6,476 nucleotides of DNA, taken from contig JBPOHE010000152.1 of NCBI GenBank assembly GCA_052035915.1, positions 1 through 6,476 on the forward strand, given 5' to 3'. The notes beneath the pieces were generated by a model that worked only from the letters and a program-made list of their open reading frames with translations, was not told where the DNA came from and made no database searches. A program made the position numbers and the translations under genes. Below, piece by piece: positions 1 to 5,165 of the stretch; position 1 is the first letter of the stretch, and the number at the start of each line of letters is the position of its first letter. Source of the DNA: JBPOHE01 sp052035915. Its GTDB lineage: Bacteria; Pseudomonadota; Gammaproteobacteria; Chromatiales; Chromatiaceae.

Positions 1-120
1 AGCCCGGCGGAACTGGAGGCGGTTGTCCTCAAGATCAACCAACGTCCACGGAAATGCCTCAACTACCGAGCCCCCTACGATGTCTTCGCCGACGCTCTCC
101 GTGGTGCACTTGTAACTTGA
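1..120 (+). pseudogene. 3' end of an IS30-family transposase (cut by the window edge)
   Basis: The frame starting at base 1 is open and ends at TGA 118-120, giving 39 C-terminal residues. They contain the pattern INQRPRKCLNYRAPYDVF followed by ALRGALVT, which matches the usual C-terminus of IS30-family DDE transposases (N-x-R-P-R-K-x-L-x-Y-x-[TA]-P-x-[ED]-V-F). The catalytic core lies left of the window, so it cannot be judged whether the element is intact. An IS30 element normally continues past the stop to a terminal inverted repeat. Here the base after the stop already belongs to what looks like a different transposase start on the other strand, so this copy may be truncated at its 3' end. 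The family call is fairly secure; its status as intact or broken is inference. Confidence 0.72.
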
Positions 121-181
121 ATCCGCCGTCTTTCAGCAGTTCATCCAGTAACTCATCTTCTTTCGTCTTTACTCTGGCCAT
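121..181 (-). pseudogene. N-terminal remnant of a transposase, IS256-like
   Basis: Reading leftward from ATG 181-179, the first residues are MARVKTKEDELLDELLKDGG. A good ribosome binding site (GAAGGAG, 188-194) sits seven bases upstream. The acidic, leucine-rich DELLDELLKD opening resembles the start of IS256-family (mutator-type) transposases. After about 20 codons the frame turns into arginine-rich sequence antisense to the IS30-type gene and stops at 61-59, so homology appears to end at the junction near base 121. It is best read as a decapitated start left behind when another element inserted or recombined here. The family assignment rests on a short segment and is tentative; it could also be the start of an unrelated small protein. 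Confidence 0.38.
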
Positions 182-283
182 CTCTCGCTCCTTCAAACAT
201 TACTAAAGATAACCAGTTACACAGTTCTTTTTACACCCTCGCTGGGATCTATGTGAATGGGCAACCTATGGGGATACCCAGAG

Positions 284-307
284 TTCGAATCCCGCCAGCA
301 ATCACCA
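284..307 (+). other. tmRNA/tRNA 3'-end-like fragment (possible attachment-site scar)
   Basis: TTCGAAT (284-290) matches a T-loop. It is followed by CCCGCCAGC (291-299) and then CCA (305-307). This order resembles the 3' end of many bacterial tmRNA genes (ssrA), which read ...TTCAACTCCCGCCAGCTCCACCA in E. coli. The 5' side of the T-stem (CAGAG) does not pair with CCCGC, the acceptor segment is one base too long, and no full tRNA or tmRNA body is visible upstream. So this is not a working RNA gene. The 3' ends of ssrA and tRNA genes are common integrase target sites, and a decayed copy next to transposase remnants would fit an old island border. This is an inference from a short match. Confidence 0.27.
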
Positions 308-311
308 CGAC

Positions 312-329
312 GAAAGGGCCTTTTTCTTG
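312..329 (+). terminator. Weak terminator-like palindrome
   Basis: The sequence GAAAGGGCCTTTTTC is a short imperfect palindrome around GGGCC ending in five T residues. It lies just after the CCA of the tRNA-like fragment, where an RNA gene would terminate. The stem is very short, so strength is doubtful. Confidence 0.27.
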
Positions 330-510
330 CTCCGCAGCAGACATCGCTGAACTTATCGGTCCATACCCGGCCCCATGGCATGAAGCTGGACAGGGTGCCC
401 GCCTAGCCTATGAGACCATACCGACTCAACCTCGCCTGCGTTGCCATCCTAGCCAGGCTGTCGAGGGGTTGTCTTTTGTTCCAAGTGAATCCAGATCTTG
501 GCGAAAGGCT

Positions 511-538
511 CAGGCATCGGTTAAAAAGGCCTGTTTTT
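511..538 (+). terminator. Weak intrinsic-terminator-like hairpin
   Basis: CAGGC (511-515) pairs perfectly with GCCTG (529-533) across a 13-base loop and is followed directly by TTTTT (534-538). The shape is that of an intrinsic terminator, but the stem is only five base pairs and no gene is recognised upstream. Confidence 0.25.
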
Positions 539-578
539 CGTTATCCAAAACGGAATATTCGAGCTTCATTTGACAATA

Positions 579-599
579 TTGTTCTCGAAAAGAGAGCGC
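579..599. promoter_or_regulatory. Half-degenerate copy of the operator-like dyad
   Basis: TTGTTCTC (579-586), a 5-base spacer, then GAGAGCGC (592-599). The left arm is identical to the left arm of the dyad at 1422-1442. The right arm keeps GAGA and one further C of GAGAACAA, with the same spacing. It may be a weak binding site for the same unknown regulator, or coincidence. Confidence 0.28.
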
Positions 600-883
600 T
601 CAGGCGCATCGCCCGCTTCATTGAGTAATAGATACACTTTGTATGGCTGTTCACCCGTAACCTGGATCCGTCACCAGAGTTAGTAGTATCGGGTTCGTTC
701 CGCTACTAGCCGATCTTGGATTGTGGCTTTGCAGAAAGCCGGTGTATCTGTTATGGTGCCGATCGCTTTATCAATTCGTCCCGGCAGACTCGCGACCAAG
801 AATGTGGTCTTTGCCTAAAGCCTGACGGGCTCGTAGATCAAGCGCTTTACAAATCCAACGAATACAAATCCATTCCACACCTT

Positions 884-893
884 TCAGGAGATG
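884..893 (+). promoter_or_regulatory. Ribosome binding site fixing the start at 899
   Basis: TCAGGAGATG contains a strong AGGAG core, placed correctly for the ATG at 899-901. An ATG at 891-893 lies too close to the core and is in another frame. Upstream in-frame extension to 716 would put unrelated sequence in front of a clear signal peptide. Confidence 0.65.
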
Positions 894-898
894 AGAGA

Positions 899-1162
899 AT
901 GCAGCGCATTATAACTTCTACCTTGCTTGCGGTCTCGGTATTGGCAAGCGGTCAGGTTTTCGCCGGCGAAGATGATACCGTCTGGATAAGCAAGTGCATG
1001 AACGATAACAAAAGAGAAGGTCAGGCCACCGAAACCGTCATGCTGTATTGCCACTGCATGAACGAAAAAATGTCGGACAACGAAACCAAATCCATTACCG
1101 AATGGGAAAAGACCCATCCGAAAGAAGAGGCGGAGTGCTCAGCCAAGGCGGGATGGAAATAA
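899..1162 (+). CDS. Small exported protein with four cysteines, unknown function
   Basis: This encodes 87 residues. Residues 1-22 form a classic Sec signal peptide (MQR, then a hydrophobic stretch, then VFA), with likely cleavage after A22 before GEDD. The mature part is about 65 residues, hydrophilic and charged, with cysteines at 33, 51, 53 and 80. C51-H-C53 makes a CxC pair preceded by tyrosine, and a SITEWEKTHP segment precedes the last cysteine and the terminal AGWK. The cysteine layout suggests disulfides or metal binding in the periplasm; that is inference, as no named family could be assigned. I chose ATG 899 because of the AGGAG site and the signal peptide. It stands alone: no neighbour is close on its strand, and a hairpin follows 14 bases after the stop. 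Coding is well supported; function is unknown. Confidence 0.8.
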   Translation: MQRIITSTLLAVSVLASGQVFAGEDDTVWISKCMNDNKREGQATETVMLYCHCMNEKMSDNETKSITEWEKTHPKEEAECSAKAGWK

Positions 1163-1175
1163 CCAGATTATTCCA

Positions 1176-1199
1176 TGACCCTGGTTCGCATCAGGGTCA
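1176..1199 (+). terminator. Perfect stem-loop after the small exported protein gene
   Basis: TGACCCTG (1176-1183) pairs perfectly with CAGGGTCA (1192-1199) across an 8-base loop. It begins 14 bases after the stop codon. No run of T follows, so it is either a non-canonical terminator or an mRNA-stabilising 3' hairpin. Confidence 0.42.
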
Positions 1200-1421
1200 A
1201 TGAAGTTTCCTTCCGGCTGAGTTCTGGTTCGTCTTTGGGCAGCCACTCCCGGGCGGCAGGCCTGAAAGCCATGATCAGTTTTTTCTTGTGTCGATCGGGA
1301 TGAGTAGGTCAGCAGCGGCCTGATGCCGCCGCTTTGATTGGCTGGTGACCCTGGGTAATGGTATGCGGTGCCTACCCTACAAAACTCGGTTGTTCCGGGC
1401 CTCGACTGGAAACAGCCATTT

Positions 1422-1442
1422 TTGTTCTCATTTCGAGAACAA
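1422..1442. promoter_or_regulatory. Operator-like perfect palindrome, copy 1
   Basis: TTGTTCTC (1422-1429), spacer ATTTC, then GAGAACAA (1435-1442). Both 8-base arms match perfectly. A 21-bp dyad of this kind is typical of a dimeric helix-turn-helix repressor site. The regulator is not known, and no divergently placed gene is adjacent. Confidence 0.55.
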
Positions 1443-1452
1443 TCTTTATTTA

Positions 1453-1473
1453 TTATTCTCTAAGCGAGAACAA
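1453..1473. promoter_or_regulatory. Operator-like palindrome, copy 2
   Basis: TTATTCTC (1453-1460), spacer TAAGC, then GAGAACAA (1466-1473). It differs from copy 1 in one arm base and in the spacer only. Its start is 31 bp from that of copy 1, close to three helical turns, so two dimers could sit on the same DNA face and cooperate. Confidence 0.55.
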
Positions 1474-1530
1474 AAACCGGGTAACCGCGCTCAGGCCCGG
1501 GCGGTGCCCAGCGATACCCGGATCCGAGTC

Positions 1531-1548
1531 GGGTCCGCTCACGGACCC
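1531..1548. repeat. GC-rich perfect hairpin
   Basis: GGGTCCG (1531-1537), loop CTCA, then CGGACCC (1542-1548). It lies in intergenic DNA downstream of gltL with no T run on either strand. It could help end or protect the operon transcript. Confidence 0.35.
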
Positions 1549-1605
1549 CCTATACAGCCGCTCAGGCACTCCGTTCAGAGGTTCCCGAGGCGATTATCGC
1601 GCCCT

Positions 1606-1627
1606 GGCGGGGGCTGGAACCCCCGCC
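1606..1627 (-). terminator. Strong hairpin after gltL, likely end of the glt transcript
   Basis: GGCGGGGG (1606-1613) pairs perfectly with CCCCCGCC (1620-1627) across a 6-base loop. On the minus strand it starts 14 bases after the gltL stop codon. No T tract follows on that strand, so termination may depend on another factor, or the hairpin may protect the mRNA 3' end. Confidence 0.48.
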
Positions 1628-1641
1628 GGCACATCTCCAGC

Positions 1642-2370
1642 TCAATGCCGCAGGATGCGCGACAGAAAGAGCCGCGCCCGTTCGCTTTGGGGGGCGTCGA
1701 AGAAATTCGCCGTGGGGCCGTCTTCGAGAATGCGGCCCTGATCCATGAAGATGACCCGGTGCGCCACCCGGCGAGCGAAGCCCATCTCATGGGTGACGCA
1801 CATCATGGTCATGCCTTCCAGGGCGAGTTCGACCATCACATCCAGCACCTCCTTGATCATCTCCGGGTCCAGGGCCGAGGTGGGTTCGTCGAACAGCATG
1901 CAGATGGGATCCATGGCCAGCGCCCGGGCGATGGCCACCCGTTGTTGCTGACCACCGGAGAGTTGGGCCGGATATTTTTCCCCGTGGCTTTCCAGGCCGA
2001 CCCGTTGCAGCAGGCGGCGCCCCCGTTCCACCGCCTCCTCCGGCGAACGCCCGAGCACCTTGATCTGCCCCAGGGTGAGGTTCTCGATCACCCGCTTGTG
2101 GGGAAAGAGTTCGAAATGCTGGAACACCATGCCGACCTGGGCCCGCAGCCGGGGCAACTGGGTGTCGGGGGCGGAGAGCGAGACGCCGTTGACCAGGATC
2201 TCCCCCTGCTGGAAGGGCTCCAGGGCATTGACGCATTTGATCAGGGTCGATTTCCCCGAGCCCGAGGGGCCGCAGATCACCACCACCTCGCCCTGGCGCA
2301 CCTCGGTGGAGCACTGGTCGAGCACCTGGACAGCCCCGTACCACTTGCTGAGGTGGCGTATCTGGATCAT
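1642..2370 (-). CDS. gltL: Glutamate/aspartate ABC importer, ATP-binding protein
   Basis: This cytoplasmic ATPase powers glutamate/aspartate uptake through the GltJ-GltK permease. Its 242 residues are close to the 241 of E. coli GltL, and much of the sequence aligns with it. All nucleotide-binding motifs are intact: Walker A GPSGSGKST at 34-42, Q-loop glutamine at 84 (VGMVFQHFELFPH), signature LSGGQQQR at 137-144, Walker B MLFDE at 158-162 followed by PTSALDPE, and switch histidine at 194 (VTHEMGFA). It is the last gene of the operon; its ATG overlaps the gltK stop by four bases (ATGA, 2370-2367), so translation is probably coupled. A strong hairpin follows. Other polar amino-acid ATPases (GlnQ, ArtP) are similar, but the operon context and close match to GltL favour this name. 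Confidence 0.93.
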   Translation of the reverse strand: MIQIRHLSKWYGAVQVLDQCSTEVRQGEVVVICGPSGSGKSTLIKCVNALEPFQQGEILVNGVSLSAPDTQLPRLRAQVGMVFQHFELFPHKRVIENLTLGQIKVLGRSPEEAVERGRRLLQRVGLESHGEKYPAQLSGGQQQRVAIARALAMDPICMLFDEPTSALDPEMIKEVLDVMVELALEGMTMMCVTHEMGFARRVAHRVIFMDQGRILEDGPTANFFDAPQSERARLFLSRILRH

Positions 2371-3041
2371 CGGCCCCGGCCCTTCGATAAATGCCTCACC
2401 GCCAGGGAAGCGGCGAGGCTGAGGATAAAATAACAGCCCCCGGCGAACAGCAGCAGTTCCACCAGGCGACCGTCGCGCATACCGACCTTGTAGGCCATGC
2501 CGAAGAAGTCGGCGAGACCGATCACATAGACCAGGGAGGTATCCTGAAACAGGATGATCCCCTGGGTCAGCAGCACCGGCAGCATGTTACGCAAGCCCTG
2601 AGGCAAGACCACGTAGCGCAAGGTCTGCGCCTTGGTGAGGCCGAGGGCGAGGGCGGCGCTGGTCTGGCCCCGGGGCACGCTCTGGATGCCGGCGCGGATG
2701 ATCTCGGCGTAATAGGCCGCCTCGAACATGGAAAAGGCGACCATGGCCGAGGTGAGGCGGATATCCCCCGTCCCCTGGCCGAACAGGGCGGCGAGCACCT
2801 GGGGCATGATCAGATAGAACCAAAGGATGACCATGACCAGGGGCACCGAGCGGAACAGATTGATGTAACCGGCGGCGCACAGGGACAACCATCCGGCGCG
2901 GGACAAACGTGCTATGGCCAGCAGGATCCCCAGCACCAGACCGACCAGCACCGCGGTGAGGGTGATCTGGATGGTCACCCAAAGCCCCTTGCCGAGCAGA
3001 GGCAGGGCGGCGGGGATAGGGCTCCAATCCAGTTCAATCAT
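2367..3041 (-). CDS. gltK: Glutamate/aspartate ABC importer, permease GltK
   Basis: This is one of two inner-membrane subunits of the importer, 224 residues, the same length class as E. coli GltK. Hydrophobic helices can be seen at about 20-45, 55-80, 97-112, 152-175 and 195-215. The EAA-type loop that contacts the ATPase is at about 128-148 (SAALALGLTKAQTLRYVVLPQ, with the conserved glycine). Stretches such as SAMVAFSMFEAAYY and LLTQGIILFQDTSLVYV closely match GltK. The start codon overlaps the end of gltJ by eight bases (3034-3041) and the stop overlaps gltL by four, giving a tightly coupled set. Broad-specificity polar amino-acid permeases are related, but the resemblance to GltK is specific. 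No defect is visible. Confidence 0.92.
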   Translation of the reverse strand: MIELDWSPIPAALPLLGKGLWVTIQITLTAVLVGLVLGILLAIARLSRAGWLSLCAAGYINLFRSVPLVMVILWFYLIMPQVLAALFGQGTGDIRLTSAMVAFSMFEAAYYAEIIRAGIQSVPRGQTSAALALGLTKAQTLRYVVLPQGLRNMLPVLLTQGIILFQDTSLVYVIGLADFFGMAYKVGMRDGRLVELLLFAGGCYFILSLAASLAVRHLSKGRGR

Positions 3042-3771
3042 GACCGCCCAGACCCGGAAGGCGCAAACCTTGTTCCAGCAGGCGCATCCCCAGCATCACC
3101 GCGATATTGATCAGCAGATAACAGAGGGTGACGGCGATGAAGGCTTCATAGGGTTGAGCCGTGTAGTCCACCAGTTGCTGCGCCTGCCGCGACAGCTCGA
3201 TCAGTCCGATGGTGGTGGCGACCGAGGAGTTCTTGAACACATTGAGGAATTCCGAGGTCAGGGGCGGCAGGATCCAACGCAACGCCTGGGGCAGCAAGAT
3301 GAGTCGATAGACCTGGTACAGATTCAATCCCAGGGCGAGACCGGCCTGTTGTTGTCCGCGAGGGATGGACTGGATGCCGGCGCGTACCTGCTCGGCCACC
3401 CGCGCCGAGGTGAAGATCCCCAGGCAGAGCCAGGCGGCGAGAAATTGCTGCAACAGGGGATCCAACTGCTTGAGCCCATCCCCCCAGACCCGGGGCAGGA
3501 GTTCGGGGAGCACGAAATACCAGAAGAACAACTGCACCAGCAAAGGGATATTGCGGAACACCTCGATAGAGACCCGGGCGCCACCGGCCCAGAACCGCGA
3601 CGGCAGGGTGCGCACTACGCCGAGGATGATACCCAACCCCAGGGCGACCACCCAGGCCAGCAAAGAGAGCACCAGGGTCCATTGGGCACCGACCAAGAGC
3701 CAACCCAGATAGTTGGTCTCGCCCGAGGGGACCGGGCTGAGGAACACCGCCCAGTTCCAGTGGTAGTTCAT
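3034..3771 (-). CDS. gltJ: Glutamate/aspartate ABC importer, permease GltJ
   Basis: This is the second inner-membrane subunit, 245 residues, close to E. coli GltJ. It begins MNYHWNWAVFLSPVPSGETN, resembling the GltJ start (WNWGIFLQ...). Predicted helices lie at about 24-52, 73-93, 108-125, 182-200 and 208-232. The EAA-type ATPase-contact loop is at about 142-162 (QAGLALGLNLYQVYRLILLPQ), followed by LPPLTSEFLNVFKNSSVATTIGL, typical of GltJ. The GltJ-GltK heterodimer forms the translocation path for amino acid delivered by GltI. It lies 48 bases after gltI, and only a weak Shine-Dalgarno-like sequence is visible before its ATG. Its last eight bases overlap gltK. No frameshift or missing segment is seen. 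Confidence 0.92.
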   Translation of the reverse strand: MNYHWNWAVFLSPVPSGETNYLGWLLVGAQWTLVLSLLAWVVALGLGIILGVVRTLPSRFWAGGARVSIEVFRNIPLLVQLFFWYFVLPELLPRVWGDGLKQLDPLLQQFLAAWLCLGIFTSARVAEQVRAGIQSIPRGQQQAGLALGLNLYQVYRLILLPQALRWILPPLTSEFLNVFKNSSVATTIGLIELSRQAQQLVDYTAQPYEAFIAVTLCYLLINIAVMLGMRLLEQGLRLPGLGGHD

Positions 3772-3819
3772 GCCCGGATCAGCTCAGGCGGTTGGGACTG
3801 CGGGACTGCGTGGATTGGC
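3772..3819 (-). repeat. gltI-gltJ spacer with a tandem 8-base repeat
   Basis: The 48-base gap between gltI and gltJ contains GGGACTGC twice in a row near 3794-3809. It has no strong terminator-like stem. In many ABC operons this position lowers expression of downstream subunits relative to the binding protein, but nothing here proves that. Confidence 0.3.
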
Positions 3820-4722
3820 TCAATCGAAGGCGCGGTCGTTGGGCTTGGCATACAGGGCCCGCATGGGCTCGGAGAGCGGGAAATTGAGGTTGAGCCCCTT
3901 GGGTGGGATGGGCGACTGAAACCACTTGTGATACAGCCGCTCGGCAACGCCGGAGGTCATGGCCGCCGTCAGCGCCCCATCGACCAGGCGCTTGAATTCC
4001 CCATCCCCCTTGCGCAGCATGCAGCCGTAAGCCTCCATGGATTGGGGCGGGCCGGTGACGACCCAGTCCTGGGGCCGTTTCGACTTGGCCACCTCGCCGA
4101 ACAAGAGGGCATCGTCCATCATGAAGGCGACGGCCCGGCCGGTTTCCAGGGTGAGGAAGGATTCCCCATGATCCTTGGCGCTGATGATGTTGAGCCCCAG
4201 GTTGCGCTCGGTGTTCATCTTGCGGATCAGCCGCTCCGAGGTGGTGCCGGCGGTGGTCACCAGGGTCTTGCCTTGGAGATCCTCGAAGTCCTTGATGCCT
4301 GAGTCTTTACGGGTCAGCAGCCGGGTGCCGATGATGAAGAGGCTGGTGGAGAAATCCACCTGCTTCTGGCGCTCGCTATTGTTGGTGGTGGAGCCGCATT
4401 CCAGATCCACCGTGCCGTTCACCACCAGCGGGATACGATTCTGCGAGGTGACCGGCATCATCTTCACCTCCAGGGTGGGCAGACCGAGCTCGCGCTTGAT
4501 GGCCTCCACGGCGATCAGCATCAACTCCTGGGAATAACCGATGACCTGCTGGTTGTCGTCATAGTAGGAAAAGGGGACCGAGGATTCCCGATGGCCCAGG
4601 GTAAGGCTTCCCAGGGATTTGATCTTCTGCAGGGTCGGACTGGCTTCCCCGGCCTGAGCCGTCAGCCCCAGACCCAGCACCCCGGCAATTATGGCGATGA
4701 ACTTGCCCGCGATCTGTGGCAT
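3820..4722 (-). CDS. gltI: Glutamate/aspartate periplasmic binding protein
   Basis: This solute-binding protein captures glutamate and aspartate in the periplasm and delivers them to GltJ-GltK. I start it at ATG 4722, giving 300 residues, because a GGGGG-type ribosome binding site lies eight bases upstream and a Sec signal peptide follows at once (residues 1-24, cleavage after TAQA). An upstream in-frame ATG at 4785 would bury the signal. The mature protein is a type-II binding fold, with GHRESSVPFSYYD at 43-55, SQNRIPL at 93-99, ECGSTTNNSERQKQ at 108-121, GTTSE at 159-163, SAKDHGESF at 181-189 and GRAVAFMMDDALL at 195-207. Most are nearly identical to E. coli GltI. C109 and C234 correspond to cysteines conserved in that family and may form a disulfide. 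It is first in the operon, consistent with high expression. Confidence 0.95.
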   Translation of the reverse strand: MPQIAGKFIAIIAGVLGLGLTAQAGEASPTLQKIKSLGSLTLGHRESSVPFSYYDDNQQVIGYSQELMLIAVEAIKRELGLPTLEVKMMPVTSQNRIPLVVNGTVDLECGSTTNNSERQKQVDFSTSLFIIGTRLLTRKDSGIKDFEDLQGKTLVTTAGTTSERLIRKMNTERNLGLNIISAKDHGESFLTLETGRAVAFMMDDALLFGEVAKSKRPQDWVVTGPPQSMEAYGCMLRKGDGEFKRLVDGALTAAMTSGVAERLYHKWFQSPIPPKGLNLNFPLSEPMRALYAKPNDRAFD

Positions 4723-4730
4723 TCGATGTT

Positions 4731-4738
4731 CCCCCTGG
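4731..4738 (-). promoter_or_regulatory. Ribosome binding site of gltI
   Basis: On the minus strand the bases read CAGGGGGA-like, with five G residues at 4735-4731, eight bases before ATG 4722. This decides the start in favour of the signal-peptide methionine over the in-frame ATG at 4785. Confidence 0.6.
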
Positions 4739-4756
4739 TAGATTGGTTTGTGTTTA

Positions 4757-4774
4757 GGCGATGGCCTTATCGCC
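4757..4774 (-). promoter_or_regulatory. Perfect hairpin in the gltI leader
   Basis: GGCGAT (4757-4762), a 6-base loop, then ATCGCC (4769-4774). It would form a stem-loop about 35 bases upstream of the gltI start codon. No T run follows, so it is not a plain terminator; it may influence leader folding. Confidence 0.35.
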
Positions 4775-4789
4775 CATTCTGGCATTCAC

Positions 4790-4821
4790 TTCCCAGGCTG
4801 AATCCATCCAATCCCTGGGAA
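4790..4821. promoter_or_regulatory. Inverted repeat upstream of gltI, possible operator
   Basis: TTCCCAGG (4790-4797) and CCTGGGAA (4814-4821) are perfect 8-base inverted arms 16 bases apart, with centre-to-centre distance 24. They lie 68-99 bases upstream of gltI, just downstream of the candidate promoter. This could be a regulator site acting on gltI or an RNA stem in its leader. No regulator gene is in the window. Confidence 0.38.
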
Positions 4822-4838
4822 AACCTTGGCTCAAGGCT

Positions 4839-4869
4839 ATGATAGCCGCTCCGGACCGGGGCGGGTAAA
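4839..4869 (-). promoter_or_regulatory. Candidate promoter for gltIJKL
   Basis: On the minus strand, TATCAT (4844-4839) matches five of six -10 consensus bases. The best upstream -35-like hexamer is TTTACC (4869-4864) with a long 19-base spacer. The -10 sits inside a small palindrome GGCTA-TGA-TAGCC (4835-4847), which a regulator could cover. The long spacer makes this uncertain. Confidence 0.27.
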
Positions 4870-5040
4870 AGCTGGAAGCAGAACCTTCTTATGTTTTACG
4901 TGTATTTCATAAACTTTTTATTCGAATCCCCACCCGGATGCCCCTCACTCGAGTGCCCCGCCGGTTCTCCCAGCGACCCGAACAGGGGCTGGTAGTAGCG
5001 GATAGGTTGTCCTGGATCAAAGACTTAGCTTTCAGAAGTC

Positions 5041-5068
5041 TTGACAGGGGCAACGCCGAATGGATTAT
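5041..5068 (+). promoter_or_regulatory. Sigma-70-type promoter for the rhodanese gene
   Basis: TTGACA (5041-5046) is a perfect -35 hexamer. GATTAT (5063-5068) follows after 16 bases as a four-of-six -10. Transcription would start near 5075, leaving about 90 bases of untranslated leader before ATG 5166. Position and orientation suit the downstream gene. Confidence 0.5.
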
Positions 5069-5104
5069 GGAACTCCTGGAGCGAGTGGAGACCACCGCGT
5101 CCGG

Positions 5105-5124
5105 GCCCGGCCTGCGAACCGGGC
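5105..5124 (+). promoter_or_regulatory. Hairpin in the leader of the rhodanese gene
   Basis: GCCCGG (5105-5110) pairs with CCGGGC (5119-5124) across an 8-base loop. It lies in the predicted leader, about 40 bases before the start codon, and leaves the ribosome binding site (GGAGGAGG, 5153-5160) free. It has no T run. It may stabilise the mRNA 5' end. Confidence 0.33.
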
Positions 5125-5152
5125 AGATAGGGCTCATTCCATATTTTTCCTT

Positions 5153-5160
5153 GGAGGAGG
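5153..5160 (+). promoter_or_regulatory. Strong ribosome binding site of the rhodanese gene
   Basis: GGAGGAGG is a near-ideal Shine-Dalgarno sequence five bases before ATG 5166. It decides against the longer frame open back to 4938, whose extra 76 residues look non-coding. Confidence 0.7.
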
Positions 5161-5165
5161 TAACG

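Larger units (their letters stand above)
330..898. other. Gene-poor stretch upstream of the small exported protein
   Basis: No convincing gene is visible here. Open frames at 253-573 and 410-628 have no recognisable domain, no clear ribosome binding site, and overlap each other. Structures that can be seen are: a CAGGC/GCCTG stem with 13-base loop followed by TTTTT (511-538); an operator-like dyad at 579-599; GGCG-CAT-CGCC at 603-613; and a perfect hairpin GGCTTT-GCAG-AAAGCC at 725-740. Base composition is less GC-rich than the glt operon, as expected for acquired or decaying DNA. No promoter with two good hexamers was found for the gene at 899. Confidence 0.5.
1200..1641. other. Intergenic region between the small exported gene and the glt operon
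   Basis: No gene is supported. The plus-strand open frames that start here (1345 and 1358) run antisense through gltL and look like shadows. A 34-codon minus-strand frame (1272-1168) lacks a ribosome binding site. The region holds the paired operator-like dyads at 1422-1473 in an AT-rich island (1417-1475), a GGGTCCG-CTCA-CGGACCC hairpin (1531-1548), and the hairpin after gltL (1606-1627). Composition shifts to GC-rich from about 1476 onward, which may mark the boundary with conserved chromosome. Confidence 0.5.

Noticed and set aside
253..628. Two overlapping plus-strand frames (106 and 72 codons) in the gene-poor region
   Set aside because: There is no ribosome binding site, domain or compositional sign of coding, and they overlap in different frames.
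1168..1272. 34-codon minus-strand frame starting MAFRPAAREWLPKDEPEL
   Set aside because: There is no ribosome binding site. It runs through the hairpin after the small exported gene and matches nothing recognised.
1358..1381. Resemblance of GCGGTGCCTACCCTACAAA to a common GGTGCGCACCCTAC intergenic repeat
   Set aside because: The match is short and lacks the second palindromic half, so it is not enough to call a repeat.
1345..2433. Long plus-strand open frame (362 codons) antisense to gltL
   Set aside because: It is rich in H, G, P, R and Q, as is typical of the complement of a GC-rich gene, with no recognisable domain. The minus strand encodes a fully conserved ATPase.
2914..4302. Long plus-strand open frame (462 codons) antisense to gltJ and gltI
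   Set aside because: It is low-complexity Q/G/H-rich antisense sequence; the opposite strand holds well-conserved genes.
4783..4798. Sigma-54 promoter upstream of gltI (TGGGAAGTGAATGCC on the minus strand)
   Set aside because: The GG-to-GC distance is nine bases rather than the ten needed between the -24 and -12 elements.
4938..5165. 76-codon in-frame N-terminal extension of the rhodanese
   Set aside because: It contains the predicted promoter and leader hairpin, and would place a strong ribosome binding site and signal peptide inside the protein.
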